Source of the DNA: a virus | IMG/VR virus record: IMGVR_UViG_3300045776_000069 | Span: 1-34,276 of that record | DNA: 34,276 nucleotides | Direction: 5' to 3' (one strand) | In this document: positions 14,950 to 23,114 of the stretch, in pieces | Layout: the number at the start of each line of letters is the position of its first letter | How positions within the stretch are numbered: the stretch's first letter is position 1 | Translations under genes and position numbers: made by a program | The notes under the pieces: model-generated | Told to the model about the DNA's origin: nothing | What the model saw: only the letters and a program-made list of their open reading frames with translations | The model's database searches: none

Positions 14950-15906
14950 TTACGTGAGAGTGTTGACGTCTTCCTCGCGCGAGCGGAGGTAGCGGTCGAA
15001 ATCTAGTTCGAGCTGCGGCTTATTGCCGGAGAATTCGATCACGCCAAAGCTGTTGCGTTTCAGATCAGAGTGCGGATCGAAGTCGTGCTTGATAAACATA
15101 TCCCAGCGCCCGAGGTAGTTGCGATTGCCTTTGCGCCCATGGAACAAATGCTCGATGGTGCCGTGGACAAATCCCAGCTTACCACAAACATGCGTCGCCG
15201 CACGCGCTTCCCAGCGCTTTAGCGCGTCAATGTAGTGCGGGTGGACCGTGGCAGGAACCGATGCATCCACGTTTCCTGTGAACGCGAGAGCCATGTGGTG
15301 ATCCCCACTTCCCATGCCACCAACCTCAAGAAGGCCACCGAGGCGATCAAGCACTTCACGTTTCCACGCCCATGCGAAGCCGCTGTGGGGATAGGCATAA
15401 GGACCTCCATTGTTCTGCCAGAACTTCACCGTGTTGGGGACCACAGGGCCGCCTGCATGGTAGACCGCGCAGAACGACGTGTGGGTCTGAATGTGCTCGT
15501 CATGAGGACCAAGATCATAAGCCTTGTCCCAAGGCTGCACTACCGGGTAGAGATCGAGCGCACGGATTGTGCTTGTCGCCCACCCTTCCCGGCGGAACTG
15601 GATGTCGGCATCAAGCGTCGCGATATATTGAGCGCTGTGCGGAAGCCGCGCAATGCCAATGTTCATCAGCGATTCTTTATTCCACACCAGCGACACGGCG
15701 CGCACGCCAACAAAGTTCACACGCGGGTTAGCGCCAAGGTCTTCGAGTTCGAAGTTGCGCGAACCATAAGCGCACTCGACCAATGTGATCTCGACGTTTG
15801 GTTCACTAAGCCAGTCGGCGATGGCAAGTCGCGCCGTGCTGACTCGGCTGGCCCAGCCAATAGGGTTGGCGACAACCGTCACCACATGAAGTTTTCTATG
15901 AGACAT
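14950..15906 (-). CDS. GT-A fold glycosyltransferase-like protein
   Basis: A 318-residue protein starting MSHRKLHVVTVVANPIGWAS. The Rossmann-like start, the DxD motif in YIATLDADIQF (Asp99 and Asp101), which binds the metal and nucleotide sugar, and the acceptor-side loop GGMGSGDHHMALAF fit the GT2-like superfamily. Phage enzymes of this kind modify host surface sugars, virion proteins or DNA bases; the target here is unknown. The ATG at 15906 has AGGA seven bases upstream and avoids overlap with the endolysin, unlike the longer frame from 15954. Confidence 0.78.
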   Translation of the reverse strand: MSHRKLHVVTVVANPIGWASRVSTARLAIADWLSEPNVEITLVECAYGSRNFELEDLGANPRVNFVGVRAVSLVWNKESLMNIGIARLPHSAQYIATLDADIQFRREGWATSTIRALDLYPVVQPWDKAYDLGPHDEHIQTHTSFCAVYHAGGPVVPNTVKFWQNNGGPYAYPHSGFAWAWKREVLDRLGGLLEVGGMGSGDHHMALAFTGNVDASVPATVHPHYIDALKRWEARAATHVCGKLGFVHGTIEHLFHGRKGNRNYLGRWDMFIKHDFDPHSDLKRNSFGVIEFSGNKPQLELDFDRYLRSREEDVNTLT

Positions 15907-15934
15907 CACATTATCCTGCTGTCGGGTTGGCAGT

Positions 15935-17203
15935 TCACCGGCCCAGATTGGCACCGGATTGGTGATCGGCGAGGCGCTGTTGGGCCGTTGCGTCGGCGCT
16001 CTTATAAGCCTTCCAGGCGAAATATCCGGCTACACTCAACAGCAGTGCGCCGAGCGGCAGTTGCCAGTGTTGTGCAAGCCAAATCAGGATCGTCGAATTA
16101 CTCGACACAGCAGAGCCAACCGATGACGCGGTGTCAGCAGTGGATTTGATCTGGTCGTTGATGTCGGACAGTGAAGCGCCACTTTGGCTCGCAGCCGATC
16201 CAACCGAAGCTACTGCGGCGGTGCCGGCGGCGGCGATCTTAGTGACAGCGCTCTTGGTGTCATCGGTAGCGGCAATCGTAGCCGAGCCGTCCTGGCGCAA
16301 ATCATCTACCGTCGCGCTGGCGCGGTCATCTGGCAACACCTTTGCAGGCGTAGTAGCGGCGTCGAGCGCGGCGCGGGTGTCATCATCAAGTAGGCCAGTG
16401 GTCTTGAGACCATTGGCGTCCTGGAAGTCACGGATGCCAGAGCGGGTCAATGGAGCAAGGTCGCCGTCGATCTTGCCTGGGAAGAATTTCAAATCCTTTA
16501 GACGCTGTTGCACACCGCGCACTTGGGCTTTGGAGAGTTTAGGTTCAATAGAAGTTTCCGAATCAGCGTCTGCCGTTTCGCCGCTGGAGAATTTCACCAG
16601 CGCAGCTTTGGCGCGGCGCAGTGCGCTCTCGCGGTCGGCGAGGCCTTCCTCACCACCATTGACGTGCTTGGTTGAGCCAACAATATCACCACGCTGTCCA
16701 TAGGGGACCGCGCCAACCAAGACGTATGTGGCGCAGACGCATTCGAACATATGATCCGGATCGGTCAGCCAGTCAGCCGCCTCTTCGGCAGTAATGCCAA
16801 GTTTCTTCGCGAGCCGCTCGGTGTTCTCCCGTCCGGTGGTTTCCAAACCACCCTTGCCACGGAAAATCCAGCCGTCTTCGGAGCCGGGACGATTGCCCAT
16901 GCGTCCGTCGTAGACTTTCAGCGCTAGCGCTTTGGGGTTATGGGAATAAGGTTCAGCCTGGGCAAGGGAATGAAAACGTGATGGCCAGACCTTGCAGAGT
17001 CGCTGCGCGGAATAGCTTAGGTCTTCCTCCAGCCGCGTGAAGCCGGCGCTTTCAACCGACGCATGCGCAAGCAGATCAGCCTGCACGTTGCGGCTGGTCA
17101 GCTTGTATTTCTCGAACATTTCGTCAGCATGATCAGCGATCATCGAGACGATGTCCGCTTTGGCGTGCGGTGAGATTGCCAGAATTACGCGACGCCAATC
17201 CAT
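15935..17203 (-). CDS. Endolysin: GH19 chitinase-like muramidase with peptidoglycan-binding domain and C-terminal membrane segment
   Basis: A 422-residue cell-wall hydrolase. Residues 1-205 are GH19-like: catalytic Glu region LLAHASVESAGFTRLEEDLS (Glu51, Glu59/60), WPSRF, and GWIFRGKGGLETTGRENTER. Residues about 215-285 are a PG_binding_1 repeat (GVQQRLKDLKFFPGKIDGDL, then TRSGIRDFQDANGLKTTGLL). An Ala/Ser/Thr-rich region follows. A single membrane-spanning segment near the C-terminus (about 375-402, LPLGALLLSVAGYFAWKAYK) is unusual, since membrane-directed endolysins normally carry an N-terminal anchor. It could hold the enzyme inactive until the membrane is depolarised. It lies 10 bases after the 84-aa gene. 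Confidence 0.85.
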   Translation of the reverse strand: MDWRRVILAISPHAKADIVSMIADHADEMFEKYKLTSRNVQADLLAHASVESAGFTRLEEDLSYSAQRLCKVWPSRFHSLAQAEPYSHNPKALALKVYDGRMGNRPGSEDGWIFRGKGGLETTGRENTERLAKKLGITAEEAADWLTDPDHMFECVCATYVLVGAVPYGQRGDIVGSTKHVNGGEEGLADRESALRRAKAALVKFSSGETADADSETSIEPKLSKAQVRGVQQRLKDLKFFPGKIDGDLAPLTRSGIRDFQDANGLKTTGLLDDDTRAALDAATTPAKVLPDDRASATVDDLRQDGSATIAATDDTKSAVTKIAAAGTAAVASVGSAASQSGASLSDINDQIKSTADTASSVGSAVSSNSTILIWLAQHWQLPLGALLLSVAGYFAWKAYKSADATAQQRLADHQSGANLGR

Positions 17204-17213
17204 AGCTGAATCC

Positions 17214-17468
17214 TTAGAGTGTGTAGGTGCCTGGGCCTGTGCCTAGTTTCACATTGACAACCCGAAAGAGATCGTAACCGTCAGGGAAAACCATGCCATT
17301 GACGAGCGTCTCGTCGGTCGGAGAGGCGCTCTTCATGATCACCATCGGATAGACGTCGCCAGCCGCGACAGGAGTTAGTATCTCTGGCCGGCGCTGATTG
17401 ATGTTGATGGCGTCTTGTTGAGTGAGTGCGTAACGCGCGATGCGCGCCACATAATCAGCTGCTGACAT
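17214..17468 (-). CDS. Small hypothetical protein
   Basis: An 84-residue protein starting MSAADYVARIARYALTQQDA and ending in a beta-rich part (GTGPGTYTL). The ATG at 17468 has GAGGA upstream; the frame extends further but only as a low-complexity basic stretch overlapping the next gene. It sits between the Lys-rich mini-protein and the endolysin with very short spacers. Function unknown. Confidence 0.6.
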   Translation of the reverse strand: MSAADYVARIARYALTQQDAININQRRPEILTPVAAGDVYPMVIMKSASPTDETLVNGMVFPDGYDLFRVVNVKLGTGPGTYTL

Positions 17469-17475
17469 CGCGTCC

Positions 17476-17592
17476 TCACTTCTTCTTTTTGGACTTCTTC
17501 GCAGGCTTAGCGGGGGTGCCGACCTTTGGCGCTTTGGTCGGCTTCGCAGCACCCTTGCCGCGTTTCGAGGCTTCAATCGAAGACATGGGCAT
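17476..17592 (-). CDS. Lys-rich mini-protein
   Basis: A 38-residue basic protein (MPMSSIEASKRGKGAAKPTK, then Ala/Pro/Lys repeats ending KKSKKKK). GGAG lies six bases before the ATG. It starts right after the terminator that follows the scaffold gene and ends seven bases before the next ATG. Such tails bind nucleic acid or polyanions. It may be a small virion DNA-binding protein, but this is a guess. Confidence 0.5.
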   Translation of the reverse strand: MPMSSIEASKRGKGAAKPTKAPKVGTPAKPAKKSKKKK

Positions 17593-17610
17593 GCGAATCT
17601 CCATCAGGTT

Positions 17611-17640
17611 AAAAGACCGACGACCGCGTAAAGCGGTCGC
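17611..17640 (-). terminator. Terminator after the scaffold gene
   Basis: On the minus strand CGACCGC-TTTAC-GCGGTCG is followed by TCGG then TCTTTT. It lies eight bases after the stop at 17649. The four bases before the T-run make it imperfect, so partial read-through to the endolysin genes is likely. Confidence 0.65.
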
Positions 17641-17648
17641 CGAGCGCA

Positions 17649-18479
17649 TTACATGCCGCGCGGGCGCACGGCTTCGTTGGCGATGCGGATTTTCTCTTCC
17701 GGAAGCATCTTGTCGAACTGCTCCTGTGAGAAGCCGCCGAACTTGCCGGTGTTCTGCTGGCCAGCGCCGGCACCGCCGGTTGAGCTGCGGAACAGATGCG
17801 GGCTTTTTTCCTTTAGCGTCTGAACCCACTCAGAGGGCGACATCGGCGTGGTGCCGTCCTGACCATAGAGCGTGGTGTCGCCGATCTTGGGAATGACGCG
17901 CTCACCGTCGTTCTCAACGACGAACACGTTCTGCGCACGACTGATGATGTCTTCGACTGCGGAGGGAGCGACGCCTGACTTCTCGTCCAGCACTGCGCCA
18001 AGCACGGCCTGCTTGATCGCCTGCTGACGCAAGCGGGTGTCGAGCATGGCGGCGCGGTCGCGTGCGGCCTTTTCGGAAGTAGTAAGAGCGGCGCGCTGCT
18101 CTTCGAACTGCTGCTTCATCGACTTGGTGCGCTCGATTGTCGCCGCTTCAATGTCGGTGCTGGCGGTGAGCTTGCCGTCCTTGACCTGCTGGAAAGTCGA
18201 GCGCAGTTCGTGCAGCTCGGCGGTGACCTTGCTCGGGTCGAATTCTGGGAAAAGCGTATTGACACTATCAACAGTCGCCTTGAACGCATCGCGCTCTTTG
18301 GAGACCTTGATATTGTTTTCTCTGAATTCCTGGAGCCGCTCGTTAGGAACCAGATTGATAACTACGCCGCCTTCGGCGTCCTTGGCGAATTGGCGAAGCT
18401 CTTCGGGAAGAGCTTCCCGGTTGGGAAACATGATATCAGGCATTTGGTTAGCACCCCGTGCTGTTGTGTTTGACGCCAT
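17649..18479 (-). CDS. Capsid scaffolding protein (probable)
   Basis: About 276 residues from ATG 18479 (MASNTTARGANQMPDIMFPN); ATG 18443 is an alternative. The centre (about 55-170) is a long charged coiled coil (FRENNIKVSKERDAFKATVD; IEAATIERTKSMKQQFEEQR). The C-terminal part is helical and Gly/Gln-rich, ending in a basic tail. Size, coiled coil and acid/base layout fit scaffolds that template the procapsid. Upstream ATGs at 18509 and 18548 lie at or before the expected transcript start of P4 and were rejected. Scaffold and capsid are separated here by about 3.7 kb, which is uncommon. Confidence 0.75.
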   Translation of the reverse strand: MASNTTARGANQMPDIMFPNREALPEELRQFAKDAEGGVVINLVPNERLQEFRENNIKVSKERDAFKATVDSVNTLFPEFDPSKVTAELHELRSTFQQVKDGKLTASTDIEAATIERTKSMKQQFEEQRAALTTSEKAARDRAAMLDTRLRQQAIKQAVLGAVLDEKSGVAPSAVEDIISRAQNVFVVENDGERVIPKIGDTTLYGQDGTTPMSPSEWVQTLKEKSPHLFRSSTGGAGAGQQNTGKFGGFSQEQFDKMLPEEKIRIANEAVRPRGM

Positions 18480-18519
18480 TTTACCCACCGGGTTCGGGAG
18501 GGACGTCATTGCGTTGGGG

Positions 18520-18573
18520 ATTCTGACCGCATTAGCCATGTTTGTCAAGAAAAATAGCCAAACGGCTCAGAAT
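18520..18573 (-). promoter_or_regulatory. Late promoter P4 (scaffold)
   Basis: TTGACA at 18543-18548 and CAGAAT at 18520-18525 (minus strand), 17-base spacer, with upstream ATTCTGAGCC-N4-GGCTATTTTTCTTGACA. The spacer has TGGCTAAT. The distal part of the box overlaps the stop of the 39-aa membrane gene. Confidence 0.75.
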
Positions 18574-18692
18574 CATTTGGGTTTATCGGTTGGGCTTAGG
18601 ACGGCGATCCAAAAGACGCAGCCGAACGCAAACACCAGCTTCCATTTTATGGCGACATCAAAGAAACGCTGCTCTAATTCAAATAAATTCAT
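18573..18692 (-). CDS. Small single-pass membrane protein
   Basis: A 39-residue protein (MNLFELEQRFFDVAIKWKLV, then FAFGCVFWIAVLSPTDKPK). Residues about 16-32 are a transmembrane segment. Its ATG overlaps the stop of the preceding gene as ATGA, which supports translation by coupling, and it ends at the P4 box. It could be a pinholin or other lysis accessory, but size and one membrane helix are the only evidence. Confidence 0.6.
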   Translation of the reverse strand: MNLFELEQRFFDVAIKWKLVFAFGCVFWIAVLSPTDKPK

Positions 18693-19105
18693 GAGTTTAT
18701 GGTCGCTCCTAGAAAAAATAGCTGATCCATTTCCGATGGACTTATTCCGAAGACACCCATCAGAGAATTGACGAAAACACTTTTTCTTTCAACGCTGGCG
18801 CTGTATTCCCAAGCCAGCGTCAACGCAGGATTTGTAGAGGCGTTCGCCGTGACGTAAGCATTAACCACGTCAAGCATGGTGTTGCTGCTTGGACCGGGTG
18901 TCTGGAGCAGCGCCGCGCGCGCTTGAAACATGCTGATTGATGCTGGAACCGGTAGTGGCGGATTGGCTGCGGTTAGACTTCCAACTTGGACGCCTGCCGC
19001 AACTAATGAGGCGTAAGCTGTGGCTAAGGCGGTGTTAACGTCCACTGTGTCGTCGAATATAGACACCGGAACGCCATTGTTGAGGATTTGAGTTGGCATG
19101 ATCAT
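18689..19105 (-). CDS. Tail-fibre-region protein of unknown function
   Basis: A 138-residue protein, start at 19105 (MIMPTQILNN) or 19099. It carries a helical segment (PASISMFQARAALLQTPG) and an aromatic C-terminal half (LAWEYSASVERKSVFVNSLM, then DQLFFLGATINS). This W-x-Y...R...iD-x-lF layout recurs in small proteins next to phage tail fibres. It overlaps the adhesin gene before it by four bases, so it may be an adhesin chaperone or assembly partner. That role is inferred. Confidence 0.65.
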   Translation of the reverse strand: MIMPTQILNNGVPVSIFDDTVDVNTALATAYASLVAAGVQVGSLTAANPPLPVPASISMFQARAALLQTPGPSSNTMLDVVNAYVTANASTNPALTLAWEYSASVERKSVFVNSLMGVFGISPSEMDQLFFLGATINS

Positions 19106-20478
19106 AGGCCCACATAGAGATGGTCGATTGCTGCTCCAGCCGCGCCTGTCGTGCTCGATGGAAACGATCCGGTGACGCCGCTGTAGCCACGCGTGAGCGT
19201 GTAGGTGCTGGCGGTGTTATTGATTATTACGGCGCATCCGGGCCAACCAGACCATCCGCCAGCGCCACCTTGACCGTTTCCGCTTCCGTTGCCGCCATTG
19301 CCTCCAGCGCCGCCCCCAACATCTATCATATTAGAGTTGGCGGAACCAATGAGCGAGCCATAGACGAGATACACCCAGCCGCCGCCGCCGCCGCTGCCAC
19401 CCGCGCCGCCTCCCGCACCATGATACGTGGCTGCGGTGCCTGAATTACCTCCGACACCACCCTGCCCGCCAATAGCCGCGATGATGCCGCTAGCCGCACC
19501 CCGCTTGAGCACATTGGCGTAGATCGCCAAAACTCCAGCAGAAGGGCCACCGCCGCCCCCCGCTCCACCATTAGCGGACAAGCCATCACCTGCTCCAGAA
19601 CCACCGCCTACACCGCCGCCGCCACCTAGGATGTTCGTCCCACTGTAGGTTAGACCCGACTGAGCAACGGTGATCGTCTGGATGTTGACTGTAGCGGCGG
19701 CCTGCGTGCCACTTGGGCTTCCAGATGTTCCTGAACCGCCAGACGAGCCTGTTCCACCTTGACCTCCTGCGGCTATCGGGGTCGAGGTGGTAGCAGCTAG
19801 CGATCCATTTCCGGTCGATGCTGCGGCACCGGCACCGCCCGCCTGTGAGCCGCCGATGTTGTTCGTGTTAGGAATACCGTTTGTTGATCCACCTGGAGTT
19901 GAGGTGCTCGCAGCGGCTCCAGTCACACCATTGGCGTTGATCGCTCCAGTGCTGGCGTTCGATAGGTCGAGTGTGCCTTGGACACACACCTCAAAACCAT
20001 TTACGAACAACGAGACGCCGGAATTTATGGTGAGGTTATTGGCGTTAAGGTTGGCGGTGAGCGTGTAAACGCTGCCTGAACGCGTCATACCTGGATAGGA
20101 TGTAGAGCCATCCAAAGTGACGTTGCCACTGGACATATTACCGAACAGACCATTCAAAGCGGCTGAGCTGAATGGTTGCCATACGCCGCCATTCCAAAAA
20201 AGAGGGATCAATGCTGTCGTGGAAAACAATAGGGAACCGCTGCCGCCAGACGGAACCGGTGAAGTAGCCCCCGAAGCCACGGCTAGATTTTGCAGAGGCC
20301 CTAGATTTACAGTGACATCTCCAGTCCCTGCATCCACACCGGTCTGAGTGATCGAGATACCGACCCCAGCAATCACCTTAGTTATCACCGCACTACCGCT
20401 AACGGTAGTGTTGTGCATGGCGCGGGTCAAAGAACCAGACGGTATCTGATCGGCTGGATTGATCTTTGTCTGCGCCAT
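19102..20478 (-). CDS. Gly-rich tail fibre tip / adhesin
   Basis: A 458-residue receptor-binding type protein. The N-terminal segment MAQTKINPADQI resembles the N-terminus of the other fibre (MAQTQINGATQI) and probably attaches to the same baseplate protein. A beta region follows. Residues about 200-430 have many Gly-Gly-x-Gly runs interrupted by variable loops, like the polyglycine-helix adhesins at T-even fibre tips, though no homology to them is claimed. The last 30 residues form a closing domain (GAAIDHLYVGL). Such genes evolve quickly and set host range. The gene is followed, with overlap, by a possible assembly partner. Confidence 0.8.
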   Translation of the reverse strand: MAQTKINPADQIPSGSLTRAMHNTTVSGSAVITKVIAGVGISITQTGVDAGTGDVTVNLGPLQNLAVASGATSPVPSGGSGSLLFSTTALIPLFWNGGVWQPFSSAALNGLFGNMSSGNVTLDGSTSYPGMTRSGSVYTLTANLNANNLTINSGVSLFVNGFEVCVQGTLDLSNASTGAINANGVTGAAASTSTPGGSTNGIPNTNNIGGSQAGGAGAAASTGNGSLAATTSTPIAAGGQGGTGSSGGSGTSGSPSGTQAAATVNIQTITVAQSGLTYSGTNILGGGGGVGGGSGAGDGLSANGGAGGGGGPSAGVLAIYANVLKRGAASGIIAAIGGQGGVGGNSGTAATYHGAGGGAGGSGGGGGWVYLVYGSLIGSANSNMIDVGGGAGGNGGNGSGNGQGGAGGWSGWPGCAVIINNTASTYTLTRGYSGVTGSFPSSTTGAAGAAIDHLYVGL

Positions 20479-20499
20479 GATCTTTTCCTATTTGGATGC

Positions 20500-20778
20500 T
20501 TACTTCTTTTTCGGGCCTGCGAACCTGTCCCCGCGCGACGGATCAAGCTGCTTCTTCAACTCTTCGTTGTTCTGTTCGGAGACGATCAGGCGTTCACGCA
20601 CTGCTGCTGCATCGGCTTGACTTTCTGCAAGCGCCTGCTGGAGGTGTTGAATTGCCGCGTTGGCCTCTTCCAGCATGAGGTCCATTGCGAAATTGGCTGC
20701 CGACGTGGCACCGTATTCGTTCTGGAGCCTGTTGATAAGTTTCAAAGAAAACTCTGGTGTCAGGTTGATATTTGCCAT
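20500..20778 (-). CDS. Coiled-coil protein between two fibre genes
   Basis: A 92-residue protein (MANINLTPEFSLKLINRLQN). Residues 30-78 form a predicted coiled coil (EEANAAIQHLQQALAESQAD, VRERLIVSEQNNEELKKQLD), and the C-terminus is basic (GPKKK). It lies between the two fibre genes and after a stem-loop. A fibre-assembly or trimerisation helper is plausible but unproven. Confidence 0.65.
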   Translation of the reverse strand: MANINLTPEFSLKLINRLQNEYGATSAANFAMDLMLEEANAAIQHLQQALAESQADAAAVRERLIVSEQNNEELKKQLDPSRGDRFAGPKKK

Positions 20779-20812
20779 TGGTTGTATCCATCGGGGATAG
20801 CGTTAGAGGGAA

Positions 20813-20834
20813 CCCACGGCCTTTCGACCGTGGG
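20813..20834. terminator. Stem-loop after the second fibre gene
   Basis: CCCACGG-N8-CCGTGGG lies 11 bases beyond the stop at 20846. The T-rich side (GTATTTTCTT) is on the plus strand, and on the minus strand only TTCCCTCT follows, so it may work mainly as an mRNA end or a weak bidirectional terminator. Confidence 0.5.
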
Positions 20835-20845
20835 GTATTTTCTTA

Positions 20846-22171
20846 TTACTTGGCATAATTCGCAGTCAGCTTGTCGCCAGTCTGCGGGATCAGCAGCGCC
20901 GTGATGGTGGAACCTGAAAGCGTATAATCGTCACCAGCGCCTGACTGCAACAACACACCGTTCAGATAAAGCTCCAAGGTGCTGATAGCGCCGTAACCGG
21001 TAGCAGGCGTGTTCGCCAAAGTGAACGTCGTATTGACGCCGTTGATCGAGCCTGTCGGGACTTCACCCGTGACGAAGTCGGTATATTTGACGAAGCCGCT
21101 GCCAGACGTGTTGTTGATCGTGGTAGTGAGCGAACCCGCCGAGGTGGTCACGTCGCCGGTCAAAGCTGGGAACTGCGCCGCACCGAGATAGCCGGTGAGT
21201 GCAGTCGTAGGCAGACCGGTCGCATTGGTCAGGGTGAGGGATGAAGGCGTTCCACCTGCGCCGTTAAGCACCACCGGAGCGCCGGCGGAGCCAATATTAG
21301 CCGCGAGTGCGGCAGCGACGCCGGTTCCGAAACCTGTGACCCCGCCGAGTGGCAGCCCGGTGGCGTTGGTAAGTGTCAATGAGGTAGGTGTGCCGCCAGC
21401 ACCGCCGAACAGCACAGGTGCGCCAGCGGAGCCGATTGCAATACCAAGAGCCGCCAACACACCGGTGCCGAGAGAAGTGGTTTGCAGGGCATTAGCAATG
21501 CGCGTGTCGTTACCCTGCGCCGCTGTTCCAGCCGTGGTTCCGTAGGTGACGGAGAACACAGTCCCCGCAAGAGTAAGCCCGGTTCCCGCTGAATAAAGCG
21601 TTCCAGACAAATCTTGCTGCGTGGTCAGTGCCGTGGTGTCAACCGTAATGGCGGTGGTGTTGGTCACGAACCATTTTGTGTTCTTGTAGGTGGTTCCTTC
21701 GGGGTCGATAATGAAATATGCGCCGATAGGAATTACTGCTGCCGAGGCCCACCATGTTGGACGCGCCCAAGCACCTGACGCGGCAACCCAAGGGCCATTC
21801 TGTGAGGGGGTGGTCTGTGCAGTCAGGAGCACTACATCGCCAGCGAGCAGCGTATAATTGTCGACGGTGATAAGACCGGTGACAGCCGAGTTGGCAACCG
21901 CGACCACCCTTGCGCCAAAGATGGTCATACCGGAAATCTTGGCGTCGACGTAGGCTTTGTTGGCGGCGTCTGTAGCGGCGACAGGATTGGAAACGTAGTT
22001 GATGAGGTTTGAACCCATGTTCAGCGCGGCTGACATGGCGACTAGGCCGTTCGCCTTGATGAATGTGTCAACCAGCGCCGCTGTTGGGACAATCGCGCCA
22101 GACGCCATCTGCGCCCACGGAATAGATGCAGCCTTAATTTGGGTTGCACCATTGATTTGTGTTTGTGCCAT
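20846..22171 (-). CDS. Tail fibre protein with repeat modules
   Basis: A 441-residue fibre. The N-terminal attachment segment (MAQTQINGATQIKAASIPWA) is followed by NYVSNPVAATDAANKAYVDA, the head-proximal motif common in phage fibres. Residues about 225-330 contain two near-identical repeats (IGSAGAPVLFGGAGGTPTSL / IGSAGAPVVLNGAGGTPSSL, each followed by TLTNATGLP). The C-terminal domain (STLELYLNGVLLQSGAGDDY, then TITALLIPQTGDKL) resembles the end of the 171-residue protein just upstream. It is closed by a stem-loop. Confidence 0.85.
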   Translation of the reverse strand: MAQTQINGATQIKAASIPWAQMASGAIVPTAALVDTFIKANGLVAMSAALNMGSNLINYVSNPVAATDAANKAYVDAKISGMTIFGARVVAVANSAVTGLITVDNYTLLAGDVVLLTAQTTPSQNGPWVAASGAWARPTWWASAAVIPIGAYFIIDPEGTTYKNTKWFVTNTTAITVDTTALTTQQDLSGTLYSAGTGLTLAGTVFSVTYGTTAGTAAQGNDTRIANALQTTSLGTGVLAALGIAIGSAGAPVLFGGAGGTPTSLTLTNATGLPLGGVTGFGTGVAAALAANIGSAGAPVVLNGAGGTPSSLTLTNATGLPTTALTGYLGAAQFPALTGDVTTSAGSLTTTINNTSGSGFVKYTDFVTGEVPTGSINGVNTTFTLANTPATGYGAISTLELYLNGVLLQSGAGDDYTLSGSTITALLIPQTGDKLTANYAK

Positions 22172-22186
22172 GATAACCTCCCGATA

Positions 22187-22702
22187 TTACGTCGCCATGT
22201 AGGCGACTTCCAACAAATCACCACTCATGACATTGAGGGTGTCTGGGACTGTGACAGTCTGCCCCGAGGTCGAGAAAGCGGAGTTGCTCTGTTTCAGTCC
22301 GTTGATGTAGAGCCCAATCACAGCTGCTATCGGGTGAGCGGTCGTGATCGTGGTTGCACCATCTTCTCCCGCAGACTTAGAGCTGGTGTAAACGCTTCCT
22401 GAGCCGCCACCCCCGGTGCTGTCTCCGATAGCGTCGCCATCAAAATCCTTGAAGGCGCAAAATTCCAAGTCTACGTTGACGCCACAGCGAACCGACATAT
22501 TGAGGTCGGTTACGTTCGCCGTGAAGTTGTCAGCGCCGGCAGTAGCGTCTACCACCAGCGCGTGTGAATGGCGCGCGTCGAGATTGACGACTTCCGCGCC
22601 GGCTACCTCATTCACTGATAGCGAATGATCTTGCGAGAGAGAGCCAATAGCGCCGACAGCGACGCCAGCAACGAAACCGATACGAAGGACGAGATTGGCC
22701 AT
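22187..22702 (-). CDS. Fibre-associated or minor tail protein
   Basis: A 171-residue protein. Residues 1-20 are a hydrophobic segment (LVLRIGFVAGVAVGAIG) that could be a signal or a membrane insertion stretch. A beta domain follows, then a Gly/Ser linker (about 97-106). The C-terminal domain (HPIAAVIGLYINGLKQSNSA, VPDTLNVMSGDLLEVAYMA) parallels the C-terminal domain of the 441-residue fibre. It probably belongs to the tail tip or fibre complex. Confidence 0.65.
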   Translation of the reverse strand: MANLVLRIGFVAGVAVGAIGSLSQDHSLSVNEVAGAEVVNLDARHSHALVVDATAGADNFTANVTDLNMSVRCGVNVDLEFCAFKDFDGDAIGDSTGGGGSGSVYTSSKSAGEDGATTITTAHPIAAVIGLYINGLKQSNSAFSTSGQTVTVPDTLNVMSGDLLEVAYMAT

Positions 22703-22706
22703 GGCC

Positions 22707-23102
22707 TCACTCGATCAGGAATTGCAAAGCGCCTGTGCCGAACGAAGCGGTGTCATTGATCGGAACGGTGCGGTTGACGCCGAGCGGACCAAAGGCGATT
22801 AGATTACCGGCCTGGTCGAACACCGCGCCATAAGACACGGTCGACCAATTAGCGCCAACCGCCGGACCGAACACCACCGGCGCGGTTGAGGTCAGCAGCG
22901 TGCCGCCGGAGCCACCAGCAGAAGCGGAGAAGGCCACCGACTGGCGGAAGTAGCCACCGGTTGGTTCAACCAGCGTGGAGAGGTCAGCGCTTGGATTGCC
23001 GACACAAAGCGCCACTTCCAGCGAAACTGGCGGAGTTGGCATCTGCGTGCCATTGATGTAGGCAGCGATGGCTTGATGCATCCGCTGTGAAAACGCCGCC
23101 AT
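22707..23102 (-). CDS. Phage tail fibre-like protein (small)
   Basis: A 131-residue protein (MAAFSQRMHQAIAAYINGTQ). The layout matches a small tail-fibre family: YINGTQMPTPPVSLEVALCV, GGYFRQSVAFS, APVVFGPAVGANWSTVSYGA, VFDQAGNLIAFGPLG, then TASFGTGALQFLIE. It forms one tightly spaced unit with the genes on both sides. It is probably a structural component of the fibre or tail tip. Confidence 0.72.
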   Translation of the reverse strand: MAAFSQRMHQAIAAYINGTQMPTPPVSLEVALCVGNPSADLSTLVEPTGGYFRQSVAFSASAGGSGGTLLTSTAPVVFGPAVGANWSTVSYGAVFDQAGNLIAFGPLGVNRTVPINDTASFGTGALQFLIE

Positions 23103-23114
23103 GCGGATGCTCCC

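Noticed and set aside
17469-17576. Upstream extension of the 84-aa gene to 17576
   Set aside because: The extra 36 residues are a basic low-complexity read of the Lys-rich mini-gene in another frame; ATG 17468 has a ribosome site.
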